From NCBI RefSeq assembly GCF_025685425.1, contig NZ_JAGTAS010000052.1:147510-211509 (forward strand): a DNA stretch of 64,000 nt, in the 5' to 3' direction. This DNA is from Terriglobus albidus (GTDB lineage Bacteria; Acidobacteriota; Terriglobia; Terriglobales; Acidobacteriaceae). This document shows positions 8,336 to 16,320 of the stretch, piece after piece. Numbering within the stretch: the first letter of the stretch is position 1; every line of letters begins with the position of its first letter. The position numbers and the translations under genes were made by a program. A model generated the notes under the pieces. The model made no database searches. It was given only the letters and a program-made list of their open reading frames with translations, and had not been told where the DNA came from.

Positions 8336-9334
8336 GTGAGCGCAGCCGCACAACTCGACCTGCTTGACCTTCGGCACTACTCTGGCCGCCAGCTTCGGTC
8401 TCTTCTGGAAGAAGAAGCACGGCAGTGGAGGGACCTGCTGGAGTGGGACTACTCCACCTCGATCGAACTGCTGCTGCAGTATCTGGATGCCCGCATCCTG
8501 CCGGGCTACGTCGCGCTCGACAACGGTAATGTCTGTGGTTACACCTTCAGCGTTTATGAAGGAGACAAAGCCGTCGTTGGGGACACCTTTGCTCACGCGA
8601 CCCAATCTGAGAACGCCAAAGATATCGAGCATCGTCTGCTAACCCATCTCATCGAGACCCTGCAGCACTCACCGCAGGTGCAGCGTGTGGAGTCGCAGTT
8701 GTTGCTGCATCCAGCCGGATCTCTGGCTGCTCCGTTTTTAACAACGGGCTTCCGCGTACACCCACGGCTCTTCCTGCACTGCGACCTGAAGCAGAACGCA
8801 GCCCTGCCTGCGTCCCATCCGGAACACAAGCTTCCCGAGCCGCTGGTGCTGCGGCAGTGGGTCAATGCCAACTTCCAGCCGGCGGGCGAGCTGATCCACC
8901 GCACCTACCGCGGCCATCTGGACGCCTCCATCAACGATCAATACCGCTCACTGCATGGATCGTTGCGCTTTCTGCATAACATCGTCCGCTTTCCCGGCTG
9001 CGGTGTCTTCGATGCAGAGTCGTCCTGGGTGATGATTGACCCCGACGGCGGCACGCTGGAAGGAATGATCCTCTGTTCCCGCGTCTGCGACCACGTGGCG
9101 CATATTACGCAGCTCTGCGTCGCACCCAGGCTGCGCGGCCAGGGCTATGGGCGCATGCTGATCCAGAAGGCGGCAGCCGGCCTGCGGCAGCGCGGATATG
9201 AAGCCATTACCCTTACGGTCACCGAAGAAAACACCTCTGCCGTCGGTTTGTACGAGGATCTCGGCTTCCACACCCGCCATCGCTTTGACGCCATGGTCTG
9301 GGATAAACGGGAACTTCTAACCACAGCCCGTTAG
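8336..9334 (+). CDS. Tandem GNAT-type N-acetyltransferase
   Basis: 332 residues from GTG at 8336; the frame is open further upstream but would overlap the glycosyltransferase gene. The C-terminal half is a clear GNAT domain: LCVAPRLRGQGYGRMLI (acetyl-CoA pyrophosphate loop) and NTSAVGLYEDLGF. The N-terminal half (residues 45-140) has a weaker GNAT-like layout (YVALDNGNVCGYTF, then an amphipathic helix and a strand), so the protein is probably a double-GNAT with one degenerate copy. The substrate cannot be told from sequence. It follows the GT39 gene by 34 bases. Confidence 0.78.
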   Translation: MSAAAQLDLLDLRHYSGRQLRSLLEEEARQWRDLLEWDYSTSIELLLQYLDARILPGYVALDNGNVCGYTFSVYEGDKAVVGDTFAHATQSENAKDIEHRLLTHLIETLQHSPQVQRVESQLLLHPAGSLAAPFLTTGFRVHPRLFLHCDLKQNAALPASHPEHKLPEPLVLRQWVNANFQPAGELIHRTYRGHLDASINDQYRSLHGSLRFLHNIVRFPGCGVFDAESSWVMIDPDGGTLEGMILCSRVCDHVAHITQLCVAPRLRGQGYGRMLIQKAAAGLRQRGYEAITLTVTEENTSAVGLYEDLGFHTRHRFDAMVWDKRELLTTAR

Positions 9335-9368
9335 GCGCGCCTGACGGGCTGATATCATCAGAGACGGA

Positions 9369-9782
9369 ATGGCAACGCATTCACAGGTGCCGGCCTCGCT
9401 CGCCGGAGAATCCAAGACACTCCCAATCATGGCGCTTCTGGCCGGATGGCTGGTTCCCGGTGCGGGTCATCTCTTTGTCCGCAAGCCCATCCGCGCGGCG
9501 CTGATCTTCGTCTCCATCACGAGCATGTTCTTCATCGGCATCGGCCTGCAGGGCAAGATCTACCAGCCCAATACCGGCGATCTGCTCGATATGTTGAACT
9601 TCGCCGGAGACCTCGGCGCGGGACTTCTGTATCTGCTTGCTCGTCTGCTGGATTGGGGACACGCGTCGGTACAGATCGCTGTCGCCGACTACGGCACGCG
9701 TTTTATCGTTGTGGCGGGTCTGCTGAATATTATGGCGGCGGTCGATGCACATTCGCTGGCGAACGGGAGGAAGCCCCTGTGA
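9369..9782 (+). CDS. Small integral membrane protein (DUF6677-like)
   Basis: 137 residues. It has hydrophobic segments near residues 20-35 (LLAGWLVPGAGHLF), 42-58 and 114-128. The motif WLVPGAGHLF with a Gly-rich membrane hairpin resembles TM2-like or DUF6677 proteins found in Acidobacteriota. Function unknown. It overlaps the next gene by GTGA and belongs to the forward group that begins with rbfA. Confidence 0.7.
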   Translation: MATHSQVPASLAGESKTLPIMALLAGWLVPGAGHLFVRKPIRAALIFVSITSMFFIGIGLQGKIYQPNTGDLLDMLNFAGDLGAGLLYLLARLLDWGHASVQIAVADYGTRFIVVAGLLNIMAAVDAHSLANGRKPL

Positions 9783-9955
9783 GCCTCTCCCACTTCTCCG
9801 CTGTTCTGCTCTTCTCGCTGTTTACATCAGTGGTCTTCGGCATTACGCAGCGTAGCGAACCCAAAGCGATGGTTCGTTTTGGCGCGTACTGCTTTGCGAT
9901 GTTTGTTGGCGGGGTGATTGTCGCGAGCTGGCTGATGTATTTCATCAAGCACTAA
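9779..9955 (+). CDS. Two-helix small membrane protein
   Basis: 58 residues, starting at GTG that overlaps the previous stop (GTGA). Two hydrophobic helices (about residues 5-21 and 33-53) are separated by the short polar loop QRSEPKA. No family recognised. Tight coupling to the upstream membrane protein suggests the two work together. It is followed by a hairpin that closes the operon. Confidence 0.6.
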   Translation: MSLSHFSAVLLFSLFTSVVFGITQRSEPKAMVRFGAYCFAMFVGGVIVASWLMYFIKH

Positions 9956-9973
9956 AACGGTTTTAACGAATCA

Positions 9974-10002
9974 CAAATACCCATGTAGAACATGGGTATT
10001 TG
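9974..10002 (+). terminator. Perfect hairpin at the end of the rbfA-nrnA-GT39 run
   Basis: CAAATACCCATG (9974-9985) and its perfect complement (9991-10002) enclose a 5-base loop. Only a weak T-rich tail follows, so termination strength is uncertain. The rest of 10003-10373 is filled by repeats B1 and A2 and holds no gene. Confidence 0.55.
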
Positions 10003-10058
10003 AATGTTGCCCATTTTGTTTGTCATACCGTAAGGATCTGCTTCTCTTCCTATTCCAG

Positions 10059-10150
10059 AACTATGGAGCGGGCTTTCAGCCCTTCCTCTGTCTTAGGGGC
10101 GGTGACCTGGGGCGCTGCCCCAGGCTGGTATAGAGCGCGCCTTCAGCGCT
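10059..10150 (+). repeat. Family B triple-hairpin repeat, copy B1
   Basis: GGGC-TTTCA-GCCC, then CTGGGGC-GCT-GCCCCAG, then GCGC-CTTCA-GCGC in order. It matches copies at 16011, 53538 (reverse) and 53707. A fragment just before it (10018-10050, TTTGTTTGTCAT...GGATCTGCTTCTC) resembles the family C repeat at 16125. Confidence 0.85.
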
Positions 10151-10190
10151 TTTGTGGCCGGGAAAAGAATTGTGGCTTCTCTGCCACCCT

Positions 10191-10302
10191 GGAGTATTTT
10201 CCCTGTTGCTGGGTATCCCGGAAGGGAGTGCAGCGGCGTTTTCATTGCGGAAAACGCTTATAGATACGGAAGCCCTACTCTACACCTACAGGGAAATGCC
10301 CT
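10191..10302 (+). repeat. Family A dispersed inverted-repeat element, copy A2
   Basis: Full-length copy. It has the left end GTATTTTCCCTGTTGCTGGG, the core GGCGTTTTCATTGCGG with AAAACGC, and the right end CCTACAGGGAAATGCCCTA. It lies 40 bases from repeat B1 and does not touch a stop codon. Confidence 0.88.
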
Positions 10303-10373
10303 AGCATTGCGAGGGTGGGGCACCCGACTGGGAAGACGAATCAAAAGCGCTACGCGCGGCTATGGCTTGACCG

Positions 10374-11546
10374 TTAGATCCGAACGAGTTCCCTCTGGAT
10401 CTTTCCTGTCACGACCGCTTTGCCCGGCCGCGTGATCATGTTGACTTCACTGCGGAGACCGAACGCACCCGGATAGTACAACCCTGGTTCCACGGAGAAG
10501 CAGGTCATCGGCAGGATCAGCCGTTCGTCGTGCGTTTCCAGGTTATCCAGATGCGCTCCGTTGCCGTGCAGCTCGATCGCAATATTGTGACCGGTGCGAT
10601 GCGTAAACCAGGCTGCCTGGCCGGCGTTGCGAATGACAGTACGCGAAGCCTCATCCGCCTCCCATCCCGCGATCGGACGATTCGCAGCAAACGCCTCTTC
10701 GACGGTCTTGATGGCGGCATCGCGCGCTGCTGTTACCGTTGCGAAGGTCTGCTGTTCGCGTTCGGTCGGCTCGCGGTCTACGACACCGGTCCAGGTAATG
10801 TCATACCAGACTGCATTTGGGTCGCCCGCCATCTTCGACCAGATATCGATCAGGACAAAGTCTCCCTTGCGGATCGGTCGTGAGCTCGACGGCGAGGGCT
10901 CATAGTGAGAGTCGGCCGCATTGGGGCCGACGCTCACATTGGGTCCGTGCTCGGTGATCATGCCGGCTTGCTCGATCTTCTCCTTGAGCCAGTTCACCAT
11001 GGTGAACTCATCGGTTCCACTGGAGCGCACACGGTCGCCAATCTGCTCCCAGCCCGCAGCAAGAATCTCATCCAGCAATACCTGCGCCTTGTAGTGTGAA
11101 GCGACCTGCTCCTCAGTAAGAACCGCCTCAAAGCGGCTGACCATATCCGCAGACGATACGATCTGCTTGCCCCAGCTCCGCAGCAGCTCCACCGTTCCGG
11201 CATCCACCATCGACACATACATGATGGCGTTGCGCGGCGAGTACTGCATGGCGATCTTCGTCGCGCCGGTCGTCAGCCGTTCGAGCTTTGCTTCAAGTTC
11301 CTGCCAGGAGCTGTACTCTTCCTTCTGGCCAGGAAGCCCATCCAACCGCAGCGATTCGATGCGATGCACCAGCTTCTTCGGCTCGCCATAGGCGGGAACC
11401 AGATAGTACCAGCGGCGGGTGACATGCAATCCCCCGCCCAGGCCGAGGATGCGGTACGCGATAGGGTCGCGATAGTGATGGTCATAGAACAGCCATGCAT
11501 CCGCGCCGATCTCGCGCAGAGCTTCCTGAATCGCTTGAAGGTTCAT
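10374..11546 (-). CDS. M24-family metallopeptidase (Xaa-Pro peptidase-like)
   Basis: 390 residues: a creatinase-like N-terminal domain (1-165) and a pita-bread domain with the two-metal centre. Visible ligand regions are VLIDIWSKM, a second aspartate in WYDITWTG, the histidine in THRTGHN, and glutamates near CFSVEPGLYY and the C-terminal VNMI strand. Members cleave X-Pro bonds or dipeptides. No signal peptide, so it is cytoplasmic. The start ATG at 11546 has GGAG about 4 bases upstream. Confidence 0.85.
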   Translation of the reverse strand: MNLQAIQEALREIGADAWLFYDHHYRDPIAYRILGLGGGLHVTRRWYYLVPAYGEPKKLVHRIESLRLDGLPGQKEEYSSWQELEAKLERLTTGATKIAMQYSPRNAIMYVSMVDAGTVELLRSWGKQIVSSADMVSRFEAVLTEEQVASHYKAQVLLDEILAAGWEQIGDRVRSSGTDEFTMVNWLKEKIEQAGMITEHGPNVSVGPNAADSHYEPSPSSSRPIRKGDFVLIDIWSKMAGDPNAVWYDITWTGVVDREPTEREQQTFATVTAARDAAIKTVEEAFAANRPIAGWEADEASRTVIRNAGQAAWFTHRTGHNIAIELHGNGAHLDNLETHDERLILPMTCFSVEPGLYYPGAFGLRSEVNMITRPGKAVVTGKIQRELVRI

Positions 11547-11563
11547 TGCTCCACTCCGGTTAA

Positions 11564-11601
11564 AAGACTAAGGCACGTCCTACCGGACGTGCCTTAGTCT
11601 T
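11564..11601 (-). terminator. Strong Rho-independent terminator of the DUF2911 gene
   Basis: A 17 bp perfect stem (AAGACTAAGGCACGTCC at 11564-11580 with 11585-11601, loop TACC) is followed on the minus strand by TTTTAA. It lies 11 bases after the DUF2911 stop and just before the M24 gene start. Confidence 0.88.
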
Positions 11602-11611
11602 CTCGGAAATC

Positions 11612-12157
11612 TTAACGAACGATGATCGGCACGGAGGCGTCTGTCGTCTCCCACTTGATGTGCATGTCCGTCCGTTTGCCCACGGTGTTCTCAAAGCTGA
11701 TGCTCATCTTCTCCTGCGGAGAAGGCAGGGTCTTTACGTCCATGTTGACACGGACCAGATCGCGATCGGCATGGTACTCGGTGCCCCATTGCCCGGTCTC
11801 CATGCTGATGATCAGTTGCCACGACTTCTCGCCGGGCAGGGTGTAGATCGTGTAGTTGCCGGCTGCAACCGGCTTTCCAGCGACTGAGATATTGCCGCCG
11901 CTCACAACGAAGGTAGTCGCTTCATTCGCTCCGGTACGCCACACCTGTCCGTAGGGCACCAGGCCACCCATGACCTTACGGCCGCGCATCGACGGTGTGT
12001 GATAGTCCACGGTGATCTTTACAGGCCCCAGCGCAACCTCAGCCTTGGCCGGCGGACTCGCCATCGCGCCACCCGGTTGACCACCACCCATCTGCGCCAT
12101 CAGCGGGCTACAACAAAGCCCGGCCACGATACTCAGCAACATCGAACGACGATTCAT
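11612..12157 (-). CDS. Secreted DUF2911 protein
   Basis: 181 residues. The start ATG at 12157 (MNRRSML) is chosen because GGAGG lies 7 bases upstream; an in-frame start further upstream lacks this. A signal peptide spans residues 1-24. The mature part has the DUF2911 pattern: VDYHTPSMRGRKVMGGLVPYG, WRTGANEATTF, and GNYTIYTLPGEKSWQLI. Function unknown; the family is common in Bacteroidota and Acidobacteriota and has an all-beta, probably periplasmic, fold. Confidence 0.85.
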   Translation of the reverse strand: MNRRSMLLSIVAGLCCSPLMAQMGGGQPGGAMASPPAKAEVALGPVKITVDYHTPSMRGRKVMGGLVPYGQVWRTGANEATTFVVSGGNISVAGKPVAAGNYTIYTLPGEKSWQLIISMETGQWGTEYHADRDLVRVNMDVKTLPSPQEKMSISFENTVGKRTDMHIKWETTDASVPIIVR

Positions 12158-12234
12158 GACAACCTCCGCCACCACTCTACATGGACGAAGGGTGTGTCAT
12201 CCAATTCCTGACCGTCAGAAACTGGATGGCACTC

Positions 12235-13479
12235 CTATGCCATCTTGTTACCGCGGCGCTGCATCGCTTCCATACGGCTGTAGAGCTCCTGCAGCAGATG
12301 TACACCAGTCACGGCTTCTTCCTGGTTGGGCGTCTCATCGGTTTCGTTCCAGCCGGACTCTTCGCCGTTGAGACTGGTCTGCACGACAATGCCGTCGCGG
12401 CGAGCGACGATGTTTACGTTCTTATAGCCAAGACCGTAGTGCACATTCTCCTGCGGAATGAGCCATGCGATCTGACCGCGTACCGGCGTAATCGACTCGT
12501 CATTCCAGAGAGCACGGCCACCGTAGCCCGGACAGTTAATGATGGTCTTCTGCGGCAGCGCCGCGAGATCGGCGGGAGAGTGGAACTCGACCCTCTCAAC
12601 CTTTCCACCTGCGATCAGAAAGTCGTTCATTAACTGGCGCGAGTAGTCGGCCACATTGAACATCAGGGTCGTATTGCGGCGTACATACTTCGTCGGGAAT
12701 GGATGCGACCCAGCGGGCAGCAGTTGCGGCATTGCCGTGATATCCCGGATGCGCGAGGCGTAGCGCGCGAACTCATGACGTCCTGCCCCCTGCGCCTGGC
12801 TTTCGCGGCGCTTCTGCGCCTCTTCCGGTGAGAAATCGCTCAACTGGTAACTGTCAAAGTACTCGATCGGATTTCCCGGCATTCCGAGATAGCTCTGATA
12901 CATCGACCAGCTGGTGCGCGCCATAAGCTCCCACAAATCGCCAAACGCGGGCGCCACTACATTGCTGAGAGCGACGCGTGAGTCCGGAGTCCAGCTTCCG
13001 GTAGCGCGTGCGGAACGCACCTCGGGTGGACGCTCCTTGGCGTAGATGGTGACATGGGCACCTGCACGCTGCGCCGTGATGGCAGAGGTAAGCCCCAGCG
13101 CGCCGCAGCCGATCACGGCAATCTCCTTATCGCCGTTGCTCGCCCTCATCGCGTTCTCGACCGCCACAGCCGCCGAGCCCCAGCTCAACGACCATCCGCT
13201 GCCGCCGTGACCGTAATTATGCGAGACGATCTTGTCACCGACCTTCTCTACCTCAAGCCGGGGACCCTGCGCACGGAAAGGACGCAGGCATACCGTAATG
13301 CGGAAAAGGCGGTCTTCATGGGCGCGGATCGGCACCAGCTCGGGTACGCGGTCATAGAACGGCAGTGCTGGAGCGGTTGCGCTGCCTGCTGTCACCGGCC
13401 TCTTCGCACACCCGGCCAGGCCGAGCATGCCGACCCCCGCAAATGCACTCGACTGTCGCAAAAACTCACGCCGTTTCAT
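12235..13479 (-). CDS. Tat-exported FAD-dependent oxidoreductase (DAO family), probable lipoprotein
   Basis: 414 residues. The N terminus is RREFLRQ (twin arginine) and then a hydrophobic run ending in LAGC, so it combines a Tat signal with a lipobox. The FAD dinucleotide-binding loop is IAVIGCGALGLTSAI with the acidic end of strand 2 replaced by YAKE. The C-terminal part has NCPGYGGRALW and RGQIAWLIP, as in D-amino-acid oxidase and D-aspartate oxidase. A D-amino-acid oxidase activity outside the cytoplasm is plausible but not proven. 13480-13577 is a plain spacer before the antiporter gene. Confidence 0.82.
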   Translation of the reverse strand: MKRREFLRQSSAFAGVGMLGLAGCAKRPVTAGSATAPALPFYDRVPELVPIRAHEDRLFRITVCLRPFRAQGPRLEVEKVGDKIVSHNYGHGGSGWSLSWGSAAVAVENAMRASNGDKEIAVIGCGALGLTSAITAQRAGAHVTIYAKERPPEVRSARATGSWTPDSRVALSNVVAPAFGDLWELMARTSWSMYQSYLGMPGNPIEYFDSYQLSDFSPEEAQKRRESQAQGAGRHEFARYASRIRDITAMPQLLPAGSHPFPTKYVRRNTTLMFNVADYSRQLMNDFLIAGGKVERVEFHSPADLAALPQKTIINCPGYGGRALWNDESITPVRGQIAWLIPQENVHYGLGYKNVNIVARRDGIVVQTSLNGEESGWNETDETPNQEEAVTGVHLLQELYSRMEAMQRRGNKMA

Positions 13480-13577
13480 TCATTCGACTCCAGGCAAGAG
13501 ATAGAGACATCCCCGAACGCAACGCGCTGCGCCACTTCAGGATAGGTTTTCCGGATCGAGGTAAGGTCTCACCCCGA

Positions 13578-14783
13578 TTACACCACATTCCGTCGTGCCG
13601 TTAAGTCCAACAACGGGCCGGTCATCGCGGTTGTTACCACCGCCATCAACACCAGCAAGGTGAAGACCTGGGCATTGAGAATGCCTTCGCGGTAGCCGGC
13701 ATTCAGCACAATCAGCTCGACCAGCCCGCGCGTATTCAGCAACACGCCGATCCGCAGGGCCTTCGACCACGGCGTACCTGCAACGACCGCACCGAACATC
13801 CCTCCCACGATCTTGCCCAGCACGGCTGCGGCAAGTACCAGCAGCAGATCACTCCAGCCGCCCGCGTGAAAGAGCTCCGGCCGCATCCGCAGGCCGGTCA
13901 GTGCGAAGAATGCAGGCAGAGTCCAGGCTGAAACGACCAGGAAGAGCCGCTCCATGATGCCCGCGACGCGTTCCGACGGAACGCAGATACCGGCCAGAAA
14001 AGCGCCAAAGAACAGGTGAATGCCAAGCGCGTTGGTCACCCATGCGCTGATGCCAGGCAGCAGCACCAGCACCACGGTCCATACCGGACGCTCCAGTGAG
14101 ACACGGCGCAACATTGGCCGCACGCCAGCCATCATCACAACGATGAAGGCCACCAGGAGACTGAGCCGCACCACGATCTCAACCGCGCCACCGCCGTGCA
14201 GCACTGCCAGCAACGCTGCCAGAACGCACCATGCAAGGGCATCATTAAGGGCTGCGCTCAGCAGCGACTGCTGCGCTACCTCCGCATTTACCGGCACGCC
14301 CGCTGTCTCGCGGTCGCGCAGGATGCGAGCAAGCACCGGCAGCGCTGTGATGCTCATGGCCACGGCGAGAAAGATACGGAATCCGCAGCGAGCATCCTCA
14401 GCCACGCCATAATGCCGCAGAAGAATCGGAGCCAATAAGGCTCCAACAAGGAACGGCAGTAGAATGCTGCCTGCGGTCGTCGCCACCACGCGCCGTACAT
14501 GATGCGCCACCTCACGCAGATCCAGCTCCGCGCCGACCAGGAAGAGAAACGCTACCAGCCCAACGTTGCTGAGCAGTTCCAACCAGGACAGACGCGCGGG
14601 AGCAAATAACATTGTGGTCACCGCCGGCATCCAGCGTCCCAGCGCGACCGGCCCCAGCAGAATGCCGCCGGCGATCTCGCCGATCACTCGCGGCTGGCTC
14701 AACCGCTGCGCCAACGCTCCGCACAGCCAGGTCACTGCCAGGATCACCGCCAGTTGCAGCGGCAACAGAATGAGCAAGGTCAT
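13578..14783 (-). CDS. Cation/proton antiporter, CPA2 (Kef/NapA) type
   Basis: 401 residues, almost entirely membrane-spanning (about 12 helices), with no RCK or TrkA domain. Typical segments are RVIGEIAGGILLGPVALGR at the N terminus and FLVGAELDLREVAHH; ALNDALAWCVLA and FFGAFLAGICVP correspond to the core helices with the conserved acidic site. It probably exchanges Na+ or K+ for H+ across the inner membrane. Its ATG overlaps the stop of the upstream membrane protein gene (ATGA), so both are cotranslated. Confidence 0.85.
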   Translation of the reverse strand: MTLLILLPLQLAVILAVTWLCGALAQRLSQPRVIGEIAGGILLGPVALGRWMPAVTTMLFAPARLSWLELLSNVGLVAFLFLVGAELDLREVAHHVRRVVATTAGSILLPFLVGALLAPILLRHYGVAEDARCGFRIFLAVAMSITALPVLARILRDRETAGVPVNAEVAQQSLLSAALNDALAWCVLAALLAVLHGGGAVEIVVRLSLLVAFIVVMMAGVRPMLRRVSLERPVWTVVLVLLPGISAWVTNALGIHLFFGAFLAGICVPSERVAGIMERLFLVVSAWTLPAFFALTGLRMRPELFHAGGWSDLLLVLAAAVLGKIVGGMFGAVVAGTPWSKALRIGVLLNTRGLVELIVLNAGYREGILNAQVFTLLVLMAVVTTAMTGPLLDLTARRNVV

Positions 14784-15289
14784 CGAGGCTTCCGCTTCTG
14801 CTCGCGGCGTGCGCCCACCACAATCGCAGCTTCAGTTAACAGCAGCACCACTCCTACAGGAAGCAAACGCGCAGCCAGCATACCGGCCCAGTTGATAGTG
14901 AAACCCGAGATGATCTCCGCCAGCCCGAGTGCGGCGCCAACACCAAACAGGCTGCCACCCGCCCAACGTCTGAACCGCGCCGAGATCTCGCTGTGGTTAG
15001 CTTTGGCCCCATGTGCTTCAAAGAGCGGAGCTCCCACCATACCGCGGCGGTCATACACACGCGTAATCATCGTGGGATATAGGACCACCACCTCGCGTGC
15101 ATAACGCTCGGCATCGGCCATATCCGCCGCAACAACGCAGAAAGGACCTTCCGGCGTCGCCTCTCCCTCAACTGTCTCCGGGCGATCGCCGCTGAACAAC
15201 ACGGCGAACTCGCCTTCGGCCATACGCTCATTCCAACTGGATGGGCGGTGCGAAGGGTCGTACAAAGGCAGAATGCGAAGGGAGTTCAC
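14780..15289 (-). CDS. Hypothetical membrane protein coupled to the antiporter
   Basis: 169 residues from GTG at 15289; the ATG at 15223 (MAEGEFAVLFSGD) is an alternative. The N-terminal 100 residues are soluble (alpha/beta, with CVVAADMADAERYAREV). Two hydrophobic helices follow (about 113-130 and 134-158) and then a very basic tail. No family recognised. The four-base overlap with the antiporter gene suggests a subunit or regulator role (inference). Confidence 0.65.
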   Translation of the reverse strand: MNSLRILPLYDPSHRPSSWNERMAEGEFAVLFSGDRPETVEGEATPEGPFCVVAADMADAERYAREVVVLYPTMITRVYDRRGMVGAPLFEAHGAKANHSEISARFRRWAGGSLFGVGAALGLAEIISGFTINWAGMLAARLLPVGVVLLLTEAAIVVGARREQKRKPR

Positions 15290-15400
15290 TCAAAAAGTAT
15301 AGTGGCCCAATCACATAAGACCTTCATCGGCAAGGGTGACAACGCAAGATCGCACATCGCCGTCTCAACGGCAATTACCTGCAGAGCAGAGGAGGAATTT

Positions 15401-15856
15401 ATGCCACAGGCAACAGAGGTAAAAATAAACGCTCTCACTCCCGAGTATTCCAATGAAGCAGTAGAGCGCATGTATGTGCAATGGGATGATGCGCTATCCC
15501 ATAACGACCCCGAGCGCTTATTGGCCTGCTACGCTCCTGACGCTGTACTGGAGAGCCCATTGGTCCCGCACCTGATGGATCAGGAAGATGGTGTCTGTCG
15601 CGGCCACGAGCAATTGCGCCCCTTTTTCGAGATTCTGGCAAAGCGCAAGCCCTCTCTGCGTCAATATTTCCGCAGCGGATTCTTCACCGATGGGAAACAC
15701 CTTATCTGGGAGTACCCGCGTGAAACACCGGACAAGGAACAAATGGATTTTGTAGAAGCGATGACCCTCAATGATCAGGGATTAATTCAGCGCCATTGTG
15801 TTTATTGGGGTTGGCGAGGAGTCAGCGTACTCCAGAACGATCAGTATCATCAATAA
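15401..15856 (+). CDS. NTF2/SnoaL-like protein
   Basis: 151 residues from ATG at 15401 with GAGGAGG 6-8 bases upstream; the frame is open further upstream without a good start. The pattern YVQWDDALSHNDPERLLACYAPDAVLESP, a histidine-containing middle, then RQYFRSGFF and WEYPRETP is typical of SnoaL-like polyketide-cyclase or NTF2 folds. Substrate unknown. The TAA stop is the first codon of repeat A3. The gene diverges from the membrane protein gene starting at 15289. Confidence 0.8.
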   Translation: MPQATEVKINALTPEYSNEAVERMYVQWDDALSHNDPERLLACYAPDAVLESPLVPHLMDQEDGVCRGHEQLRPFFEILAKRKPSLRQYFRSGFFTDGKHLIWEYPRETPDKEQMDFVEAMTLNDQGLIQRHCVYWGWRGVSVLQNDQYHQ

Positions 15857-15968
15857 AGCATTTTCACTGTTGCTGGGTATTCCGGACGAGGAGTGCAGCG
15901 GCGTTTCATTGCGGAAATCGCCCATAGGCGCGGAAACCCTCCACTACACCTAGAGGGAAGATGCCCTA
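15854..15968 (+). repeat. Family A dispersed inverted-repeat element, copy A3
   Basis: Starts with TAAAGCATTTTCACTGT, whose TAA is the stop of the NTF2-like gene. The core is GGCGTTTCATTGCGGAAA and it ends CCTAGAGGGAAGATGCCCTA. Both termini and the core are mildly diverged. Confidence 0.87.
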
Positions 15969-16010
15969 ACCTTTCGATACATTGAACAACGACGATGCCC
16001 GCAAAGCATG

Positions 16011-16106
16011 CAGAACTATAGAGCGGGCCTTCAGCCCTTACCCAGCCTGGGGCACCGAAACCTGGGGCGTTGCCCCAGGCTGGTATAGAACGCGCCTTCA
16101 GCGCTT
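16011..16106 (+). repeat. Family B triple-hairpin repeat, copy B2
   Basis: CTATAGAGCGGGCCTTCAGC, then a duplicated CCTGGGG half-unit, the palindrome CTGGGGC-GTT-GCCCCAG, TGGTATAGAACGCGCC and GCGC-CTTCA-GCGC. Nearly identical to the copy at 53707. Confidence 0.88.
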
Positions 16107-16124
16107 AGAGCAACGGCACGTTTG

Positions 16125-16208
16125 TTTGTCATTTCGAAGCGCTCGGCGTCCCCGGCCAGCTTCGCTGGCTGGGGTGAAGAGTAGCGGAGAAATCTGCGTC
16201 TCGACCAA
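16125..16208 (+). repeat. Family C repeat with GTCCCCGGC hairpin
   Basis: GTCATTTCGAAGCGCTCGG, then CCCCGGCCAGC-TTCGCTGGCTGGGG (hairpin 16152-16176), then GCGGAGAAATCTGCGTCTCG. The flanks GTCATTTCGA...GAGAAATCTGC resemble a short repeat seen dispersed in many soil-bacterial genomes; a fragment of it also occurs near 10018. Confidence 0.6.
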
Positions 16209-16249
16209 TGTTTTCTTACCTGGGACAACCCTCTGGAAAAGCAGATCCC

Positions 16250-16320
16250 TGGTGTTTTCATTGCGGAAAACGCCCATCGATGCCGATGCTCTGGACTACA
16301 CCTACAGGGAAAATACTCTA
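16250..16320 (+). repeat. Family A element, copy A4 (left half degraded)
   Basis: The core GTTTTCATTGCGGAAAACGC and the right end ACCTACAGGGAAAATACTCTA are intact. The left third (about 16206-16249) is unrecognisable. On the minus strand the terminus reads TAGAGTATTTTCCCTGT and its TAG (16320-16318) is the stop codon of the AhpD-like gene. Confidence 0.8.

Noticed and set aside
10003..10373. Open frames of 87 and 93 codons in the repeat-filled gap
   Set aside because: They run across repeats B1 and A2 and appear in the same form wherever these repeats occur; not genes.
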